Source: Craterostigma plantagineum (lineage: Eukaryota > Streptophyta > Magnoliopsida > Lamiales > Linderniaceae). Taken from it: a stretch of DNA of 64,000 nucleotides. Each line of letters begins with the position of its first letter. The stretch's first letter is position 1. The translations under genes were made by a program, and so were the position numbers. The notes beneath the pieces were generated by a model, which ran no database searches, was not told the DNA's origin, and was given only the letters and a program-made list of their open reading frames with translations. Location of the stretch: positions 29,217 to 93,216 of the forward strand of contig JAPQWV010001366.1 in the NCBI GenBank assembly GCA_027422505.1, given 5' to 3'. Positions 57,032 to 64,000 of this stretch are shown piece after piece.

Positions 57032-58937
57032 ATGGATCGTGGTGGTGGCCGACGTGGTTCTCGTGAATCGAGGGCCAGCAAAGGGAAGCAAGTCGTTGGT
57101 AGTTCATCGCAAGATGACTACCAACAATATGACCCGAACGAGTTCTTGGATATCGCCGACGTGCTCGGCGGCGATTTAAACGAGGACGCGGCCGCGTTCG
57201 AACCATCGCCGGGAGCAAGCTCGCATGCCGCGCAACATACGGAGGCGGAGGAGGAAGCGCCGCCGCAAACCGGCGCCGCCCGACGGTTACAGTCGGACAT
57301 CTTCGCGGTACACTACAGGAAGGTACCTACTAGTATAGTTAATCAATTTAAAGCTATTTGTAATACTGTGGTAAGGAGTATAATTTTAAAAGGGGGCGGA
57401 TATGGGTCAATGACTTCCCATCTCCGTTCGAAACACCCGACTAAATTAGGGGTAGCACAAAACCAACAGCAAATGTTTGGCGGAACGGACTCGTGCGCGT
57501 CGGGACCGGCGGTCGGGAGCGGAAGCGCAACGTCGTTGTTTCATTACAACGAGGACGTTGCGCGACGGGAGCTTGCCAAGTTCGTAGCCGCGAAGCACCT
57601 TCCATTTCGATTTGCCGACGATCCGATCTACGAGCATTGGATCAAGACCGCGTACAACCTCGGGCGAAGAAGGTTTCGAGGAGCACTCTGACGCGGGATA
57701 CTAGGAAGACCGTACTCGCGCTTAAGCGCGACTTAGTAGCTTTATTAGTAGTTTAGGAACTAACGTGTCGATTTGCTCTGATATATGGAGCGATCATTGG
57801 CAACGTTCATCATACATGGGCGTGACGTGTCACTGGGTCGACGACTCGTGGACGATCCAAAAGCGTTCCATCGCATATAGGGAGTTCGATGAAGCGCACA
57901 CCGCGCAAAACATTGCCATCAAGCTTAGGACGATCTTATCAGAGTAGAGGATAGTCAACAAAGTCTTTTTCAGTATCGTTCGACAATGCGAGCGCTAACA
58001 ACGCGAGCATTGAACGGTTGAAGGAGTATTGCAGCCGTCAGTCGGAGGACAATTTTTCCACGTGCGTTGTTTTTGCCACATACTTAACCTTTGTGTGCAA
58101 GACGCATTAGTTAGTTTAAAGGAGCAGGTCCAGCCTATACGCTACGCAATCAACTACCTGATGCGGCACCCGTCTTTGTGGAAGAAGTGAAGCGTTTCTG
58201 CGCTAAAGAGGATGTAGCAGCCAGAAGTTTAGTTTAGACGTACCCCCAGGTGGAATTCCACCTACAAGTTGTTGTACAGTTCGATGGAATATCGGACACA
58301 GCTGTGCGTCTTCTTTGCCGAAAACAGAGTGTTGTCGTACATTTTAGTTCCAGAGATGTGGGACCCGTGCAACAGTTTATGTGAGATACTTCAAGTATTT
58401 CACGATGCCACCGAGGCGATGTCGGGTTCATATTACCCGACTTCCATACTTGCGTTAGATCATTGCGTTAAAGTCGCAATTATACTCGACGGGCTTCGGT
58501 TTGATCCAGTAGTCGGCGAGGCCGTTGGCAACATGACTACTAAGTGGCTCAAATATTTTTTTGAGTTACCAGATATCTTTATTATAGCGAAGATATTGGA
58601 TCCGAGATGGCGATTAGATGGTACGGGTAGACTATTAGAATGCTATTATACAAAGGTATCGTCGGGCAGGGTAGTCGATAGCATTTATTGGCAGAGCGTA
58701 CTCGAACGAGCGCATGGCTCTTTGAAGGAGCTCTTTAAAGAGTATAAACCCGATTTTGGCCACGACTCGTCTCGATCGGGATCGGGGCGGGGTCAATCTA
58801 GTTCTTCTAGTGGTCTATCTTCACGATTAGCTGACTACTACGACATCCTCAATGCAAACAAGCGTCCAAGGTCCGCCCAAAACCCCTACATAGAAGTCGA
58901 TAACTTTATGTCGACGACTTTCGAATGTAAAATGTAA
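57032..58937 (+). pseudogene. hAT transposase without dimerisation domain, frameshifted
   Basis: Starts MDRGGGRRGSRESRASKGKQ. The first frame (to 57691) has an acidic region, a degenerate BED-like part (FKAICNTVV.. then GYGSMTSHLRSKHPTK) and the conserved KHLPFRFADDPIYEHWIK. A second frame (57765-57947) gives SICSDIWSDHWQRSSYMGVT then CHWVDDSWTIQKRSI, and a third (58269-58937) gives EMWDPCNSLCEILQVFHDAT, MSGSYYPTSILALDHCVKVA and DPRWRLDG up to EVDNFMSTTFECKM. In hAT transposases that Glu-Val-Asp string is normally followed by the C-terminal dimerisation domain; here a stop comes at once and no such domain lies in the remaining 310 bp. The copy would not be autonomous. Confidence 0.87.
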
Positions 58938-60680
58938 AATGTAATTTTTTTGTAATTGTCTTGCAAATTATATAGTAGATTTCGATACATAATTCGATTC
59001 GGCAAATAAATATATCAAAATTTTATTCAAATCCCAAGAAGTAAAAAAAAAAAAAAAAAAGTAGGCGGTTGTAACCGCCGGTTAACTATAACCGGCGGTT
59101 TGTCAACCGGCGGTTGGTCTAACCGGTAACCGGGGGCAGCTAACCGGCAACCGTTCCCGGCCGGTTAGACGGCGGTTAGTCCAATGGACTAACCGCCAAC
59201 CGCCGGTTACCAACCGCCGGTTACGGTTAACCGGCGGTTGGGCAAGTCTAGCTAGGATATATCGTTCTGAGCTATTTATGGAAATAACATGTGAGATATA
59301 CTACTGAGTTGTATATGGAAAAAATGTTGTCTATATATGGAAAGTAATATATCCGTTGTGAATCGTTTATTCCTAGGTGACACTGGCATCTACGATTTTG
59401 AATGCATCCCACTGAATTAATTGTGCGAAATCGATTTGATATATTTCCTTAAGGTGATTAGGATATTATAATTAGGGAAGATTTGATTGATTGACTTTGT
59501 GGATAAGATGCAAACATATGGTATGTGATAAAAACGGATATGATCTCTAGAAAGTAAAGCAATTCGGATATATATGTTCTAATCTGATTTGTGTGCTAAA
59601 CATGGTAAATATATTGATCTGATACTACGTGCTAAACATGAAAAATGTTTGATATGCTGCTATCTCGTGTGCTAAACATGGAAAGTAAATCTGGATTGAC
59701 TTATTCTATGAACTGATAGCTGGGAATCACATATGAAAAGTTCTGTTATGGTAAATACAATTCGAAATAATTGAATATGCCTTGAGAACCCTTTGTATGG
59801 AAATAATCATGCTTTAATGAACTTATGACCGTTGTGAATATTAATTGTAAGCATGATCTACATGGCATATTTACTACTCGAAATTGCATGGACTATATGC
59901 TTGATTTGGTGATTAATATCTTGATCTGATTGTCCATGTAAGTGTTGAATGAAAAATGTTTATATATGAGCAACACTTCATATATTCGAGTCATGAAGAA
60001 TCTGAGAACATACGACTACGAGAGTTTTGAGCAGAAACATTATTGAGAGATTCCTAAGCGTTTATTTGTGATAGCTTTCTGCCTACCTGAGCGATCACTC
60101 GTGAAGTACTGACCGTACTAAGATATTCCAACCTCCAACCATATATTCTGTCTCTGGGCATGTTGTCTTCGGACGTGAGCGATACCAAGGAGGCAAGGTC
60201 GACGTTTACACACACGTGAAGGGAAGACGAGTTTCGAGGGCCCTTCGGTAGCGAGCTGTGTCTGTTGGGATCAGTCCGAGGAACGAAACTCTGTGTGTGG
60301 TAACCTAGTGTGTCTAGTGTTCAACTTGTTTCGGTTGTGTATTCGGCTAATCAATTAGTTTTGTATCCAGCTATGGTGCATTATAGTGATTGGTTAATAT
60401 CTTGGGGAGCAAACCCCAAGGAGAGGAGTAAACACCAGTTGGGGATATAAACTCTATAAAAGAAAAAGAAGCATACTCAAACGTTACTAAAATTATCAAG
60501 CATACTCGTCACAAGTACCAGTAGGCATCTCTAAGTCACTACTTCTTAGGATTTGTGAAAAGAAGAAGCATATTTTTTATAAGCCTAATTCACCCCACCT
60601 CTTAGGCACGTTTTTATCTTCATTTGTATCAGAGCGGGTTACTCAAACGACGGGCCTAACAAGCCTGACTTAAAGATCTA

Positions 60681-61433
60681 ATGGCTTCTTCACGTTTTGA
60701 TGTTTTTGTAGAGGAACATCCCAATCCAGGCGACCACTCTTCGATGGAACTAACTACACGATATGGAAAAACGTATGAAGGATTCTTGCTTGCTACTGAC
60801 TATGATCTGTGGGATATCATCATTGCTGGACCATGCAATCCCAAAAAGACGGATGGAACTCCAAAGAAAGGTCTTGAATACGATGCAACAGACAAGCGAG
60901 GAATCTCCCTTAATGCCAAAGCAAAGAACATGTTTACCTGCACACTTACAAGAGAAGAATACAATAATGTGAGCTCATGTGAGTCTGCCAGGGATATGTG
61001 GGACATGCTTCAAGTCGCACATGAGGGAACCGCTCGAGTTGTACAAGAAAGAATAGCCCTCTTGACTCACCAATACGAGCTGTTCAAAATGGAGGACAAC
61101 GAGACTATAAGCCACGTGTATGCAAGATTCATGAACATCATCAATCAAATGTTCTCGTTGGGAAAGAAAATACAAGACGGTGAGAAGATGCGAAAAATTT
61201 TGAGATCACTTCCAAGGGAATGGAATCCCAAAGTAACTGCCATCTACGAAGTGAAGGACTTAGACGAACTCTCCATCTCAGAACTGATTGGATCTCTAAC
61301 CACGTACGACATGACTCAGGTCTCCATCAAAGAAAGACCCCAAGTCAGAAATCAACCAAACATTGCCTTCAATACTGAACAAGAAAATGACTCTGGGGCA
61401 ATGAAGAAACTGAAGAATACATACTTGAGCTGA
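60681..61433 (+). CDS. SIRE-like gag (DUF4219/UBN2), open for 250 aa
   Basis: Starts MASSRFDVFVEEHP. Conserved blocks: DYDLWDIIIAGPCNPKKTDG, DKRGISLNAKAKNMFTCTLT, VVQERIALLTHQYELFKMED, ISHVYARFMNIINQMFSLGK, LRSLPREWNPKVTAIYEVKD and LSISELIGSLTTYDMTQVSI, ending in an Asn/Glu-rich string at 61433. A probable one-base loss near 60765 breaks the usual NY-IWK motif. Gag of this type forms the Copia particle; the zinc knuckle follows in another frame (about 61545, CNKPDHFA). It shows what the solo-LTR-interrupted copy at 31935 used to encode. Confidence 0.85.
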   Translation: MASSRFDVFVEEHPNPGDHSSMELTTRYGKTYEGFLLATDYDLWDIIIAGPCNPKKTDGTPKKGLEYDATDKRGISLNAKAKNMFTCTLTREEYNNVSSCESARDMWDMLQVAHEGTARVVQERIALLTHQYELFKMEDNETISHVYARFMNIINQMFSLGKKIQDGEKMRKILRSLPREWNPKVTAIYEVKDLDELSISELIGSLTTYDMTQVSIKERPQVRNQPNIAFNTEQENDSGAMKKLKNTYLS

Positions 61434-62945
61434 TCGCTTGACCAGAAAATTTGAAAAATCTCGGCTGAGAAGAAAATTCAAAGGAAACTTCAAGTTCCAG
61501 CCAAGAAACAAGGGAATATCATCATCCGAGAACAATGTGCAGAAATCCTTCAAATGCAACAAGCCAGACCATTTCGCCTCAAAACTGTCCAATGGAAAAT
61601 GGTGACAAAAGATAAAGAAGCAGAAAGCCATGGTCATAAACTTGGAAGAGGCCGAAAATGAAGAGAAGGAAGATCTCGCCTACATTGCCGATGATGATGA
61701 TCAGGTATCTTCTTCATCCACTATTAAGAAATACTTATTCTGAATGAACTATATGCTACGAAAGATGAATCTCATGATAACACTTCCTCAGTCCGTAGAT
61801 GAAAAGGAAGGGATGTTTGAAATAATTCAAACGCGGAAAGGATGATTAAGTCGCTCAACTCACAAGTAAAGAGATTGGTTAGGCAACGAGATGACGTAAC
61901 TAGAGAAAAGCACCAAAAGGATCTAGAAAATGAATGTTTAAGAGCCAAGCTAGAACTTTTAAGGAAGAAAAAGCCTTGTAGAGCTTAGAAAGCAAAATAG
62001 TGATATATCTAGGGATATCGTTGTTCTTTAGGATTCCTTAGAAGAAAAAGCTAGTACTGTTGACAGATTTCTTGAAGGAAAAGAAAACCTTGTTATGTTA
62101 CTTGGTATTCCTCGAAATGTTTGGAAAATCTGGGATAGGATATTCCATGACACATGAACATGCTGCACCACAAACTGTTAGAAAGGCTAAGTATGTTGCA
62201 TGTTGCCATCACGGTCATTATGCTAACAACTGTTTTTTTAAGAGAGCTGATAATTTTAGATATGTCTGGAGGCCAAAGAAGGTTCTGATAATCAAGTCTC
62301 TAATACCGGTCACCTGTGTTTAAGAGATCACAATCTGTGATACACGATATATCACGTGTTAACATGAGTTACTTTGCTACTAACCTTTTAGGACCCAATC
62401 AAGTTGGGCACCTCAGAAAAGAATTGATTCATGCAGGTACAAAGAAGAAAATCTACCAGAAAAACAAGTGGTATCTCGACAGTGGGTGTTTCCACCATAT
62501 GACAGGTGATATCAGTAAGTTTATGTCGATGAAAGTGTATGACGGAGGATATGTCTCATACGCCGACAACACAAAGCTAAGATTATTGGAGTTGGAACTG
62601 TCGGTAACACTTTAACATACTACTATAGATGACGTATGGTTAGTTAAGAATCTAGAACATAACCTCATTAGCATTAGTCAATATGTGATAAGGTTCATAT
62701 GGTAACTTTTGAAAATGATAAGTGTGTTGCTAGAAATGATACTAAGGTGTTATTTAGTGCATCTAGGGATAGAAATATCTACTGCATTACTCTTGATGAT
62801 ATAACTGACCAGAATGTCAAGTGCTTAGCAGTCACACAGGATAACACATGGTTATGGCACGGACGCCTAGGATATGCTAACATGGAACTACTGTCGCACA
62901 TTACAAGTAATGCACTACGAGGTGTTCCTGACATTAATAAAGCAA
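61434..62945 (+). pseudogene. SIRE-like gag C-terminus, protease and pre-integrase region
   Basis: Lys/Glu-rich, frame-broken gag tail (61434-62050), then a Cys/His cluster CCHHGHYANNCF (about 62205). The protease active-site string is KNKWYLDSGCFHHMTGDISK (about 62461-62520). The GAG-pre-integrase motif WLWHGRLGYANMELLSHITS is at 62848-62910. The reading ends GVPDINKAT at 62945. Confidence 0.82.
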
Positions 62946-63188
62946 CTTGAGAATGGAACTTCCGTATCCCAGACGAAATACAGAAAGGAATTGCTGACAA
63001 AATTTCGGATGAGCAACTCCAAAGCAATTTCCACTCCCACGCATCAGACCACCAAAATGCATTGATGTATCAGGTACACCAGTGATCAAGCAGATTATCG
63101 AGATATGATCGGAAGCCTTCTCTACTTAACTGTTAGTCGCCCTGATATTATGTTTGTTGTTGGTATGTGTTCGAGATATCAGTCTGAC
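62946..63188 (+). pseudogene. SIRE-like RT C-terminal fragment joined by deletion
   Basis: Reads QLENGTSVSQTKYRKELLTK then FRMSNSKAISTPTHQTTK, matching 35349-35455 of the first SIRE-like copy, and ends ..GMCSRYQSD. Integrase and most of RT are missing between 62945 and 62946. Confidence 0.85.
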
Positions 63189-64000
63189 TGACACGCTCGA
63201 ATACTAGCAAGTGTACTAGGTCGTGCAAGTAGTATAAAATGGATGTAAGTCCAAGTATCGATCCACAAGGACAGCTCGATTAATTTAAGATATTATTCCA
63301 AATTTTAATTCATAAAACGAGTTTTTTATATTTGTGGATTTAATAAGAAATAAAATGCAAACAACAAATAATATGAATAAAACAAGATAGAAAATGGATA
63401 AATTGACGACGGATGTGATCAAGGCACGTGCTCGGCACAAAATATTCCTACGTATTAATGCGACTGATTTTCTCTAAACAATATAAATCTAGTTAAGGTA
63501 GAAATTCCTAAAATAATCGCTACCCGTTTGTCCCGCATAGCGATCCTATGAGAAAATGAACCAATCAACTATATTTCTATATGACTGTAGTTACTCCGCA
63601 CGCATTCGGCTTTATGAATTTCCCCGATTTTTAGACGCTTTCCGGCGCCTAAAATCTCGGAACCACACAGACGAAACCGAATTCCATCTCTGGTTGGTTT
63701 TACGTCGTGGTACTCCTTGTTTATTGTTCTACCCGGTTTAATCAATTTGCCCGTCTCATAAACCAATCAAGACTCATGTATATGATGATCAGGTACATGC
63801 AAGCATTTAGCGCAAACAAGAAATACGTAACTCAACTTATATGATTCAATAAAATACGAACACCAATATTACGAATTCATAATCCGGCCTACGACGGCCT
63901 TAATCACACAAGTAATTTAAGCTAACAGGGGACAATCATTTTTAACAACGTAGTTGAAAATAAAATAATAAGGTAAAGAAATACGCCCCTTCCCGACGCT
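63189..64000 (-). mobile_element. Edge of another LTR element inserted in the second SIRE-like copy
   Basis: At 63189 the Copia reading stops and TGACACGCTCGAATACTAGC begins, followed by a stretch with TGTACTAGGTCGTGCAAGTA and GTATCGATCCACAAGGACAG. TG at the boundary fits an LTR end, and the strings (read on the minus strand) resemble 3' LTR ends of Athila/Tat-lineage Ty3 elements. The other end, and thus the duplication (CTGAC expected), is outside the window. Confidence 0.6.

Larger units (their letters stand above)
56212..59250 (+). mobile_element. hAT DNA transposon in the SIRE-like LTR
   Basis: 3039 bp, flanked by a perfect 8-bp duplication GCTAGGAT (56204-56211 and 59251-59258). Termini TAGACATGCCC and GGGCAAGTCTA match at 10 of 11 positions. 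Dense AACCGCCGGTT/AACCGGCGGTT motifs fill 56228-56560 and 59064-59242. Inside are a CT-rich microsatellite, a CCG/CAC-rich stretch and a transposase that lacks its C-terminal dimerisation domain. Confidence 0.94.
55970..60622 (+). repeat. 5' LTR of the second SIRE-like element, containing a hAT insertion
   Basis: Ends ..GGCACGTTTTTATCTTCA. LTR sequence is 55970-56211 and 59259-60622; between them lies the hAT at 56212-59250 and its second target copy. Confidence 0.88.
55970..63188 (+). mobile_element. Second SIRE-like Ty1 element, 5' part, with nested hAT and later LTR insertion
   Basis: The 5' LTR 55970-60622 starts TGTTGACCTTTTTGGTCCAT; without the 3047-bp hAT insertion it would be about 1.6 kb, as in its relative at 30152. 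The primer site is at 60623-60635. Gag is nearly intact (60681-61433). Knuckle, protease and the GAG-pre-integrase remains follow to 62945, where the sequence jumps directly to the end of RT. The element is broken at 63189 by another LTR; the rest lies beyond the window. Confidence 0.9.

Noticed and set aside
1..64000. tRNA, rRNA or other structured RNA genes
   Set aside because: I saw no cloverleaf with box A/B or rRNA-like stretch; tRNA-like strings are only primer-binding sites of retrotransposons.

Overview
The window is nuclear DNA of a flowering plant, most likely a eudicot. It shows spliced genes with GT/AG introns, plant-specific families (an SPX-MFS vacuolar phosphate transporter, a plant NEK kinase, a DUF1985 protein) and large nested LTR retrotransposons of plant lineages. 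I cannot name the species. About three quarters of the window is transposable elements.

Layout. 1-6100: a minus-strand Ty3 (Tekay/Del-like) element with gag but no pol, cut by the window start. 6101-10100: AT-rich non-coding DNA with a 665-bp tandem repeat. 10129-14649: the one apparently functional host gene, a ten-exon SPX-MFS phosphate transporter. 16188-16384 and 29167-29884: C-lobe exons of a NIMA-related (NEK) kinase, split in an intron by a 12.7-kb Athila-like Ty3 element (16411-29065, minus strand) that carries gag, protease, RT-RNase H, integrase remnants and an intact 429-aa extra ORF. 30152-40611: a SIRE-like Ty1 element with a gag/RT deletion and an env-position extra ORF; a solo LTR of the Tekay-like family sits in its gag (32605-35018). 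41150-44038: a hAT transposon. 45204-54600: a DUF1985 gene fragment split by a non-autonomous Athila-like element (45551-53436). 55970-63188: a second SIRE-like element whose 5' LTR holds another hAT (56212-59250), broken at 63189 by the end of a further LTR that leaves the window.

Three observations stand out. First, the extra ORFs of the Athila-like (Ty3) and SIRE-like (Ty1) elements look homologous to each other, with collinear motifs at almost the same spacing. Second, three LTR families each carry dense arrays of their own short palindrome-like oligomer; in the Athila-like family a 14-bp palindrome array lies just upstream of the LTR TATA box and recurs inside the element upstream of the extra ORF. 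Third, insertions can be ordered from target-site duplications: AGTTC, CTGTG, ATAAT, GCTAGGAT and an 8-bp near match.

Sequence quality matters. The conserved transporter gene carries six single-base indels, all in homopolymer runs, and LTR pairs differ often by homopolymer length. Many frameshifts here are probably residual long-read errors, so single-base breaks alone should not be taken as proof of pseudogenes.
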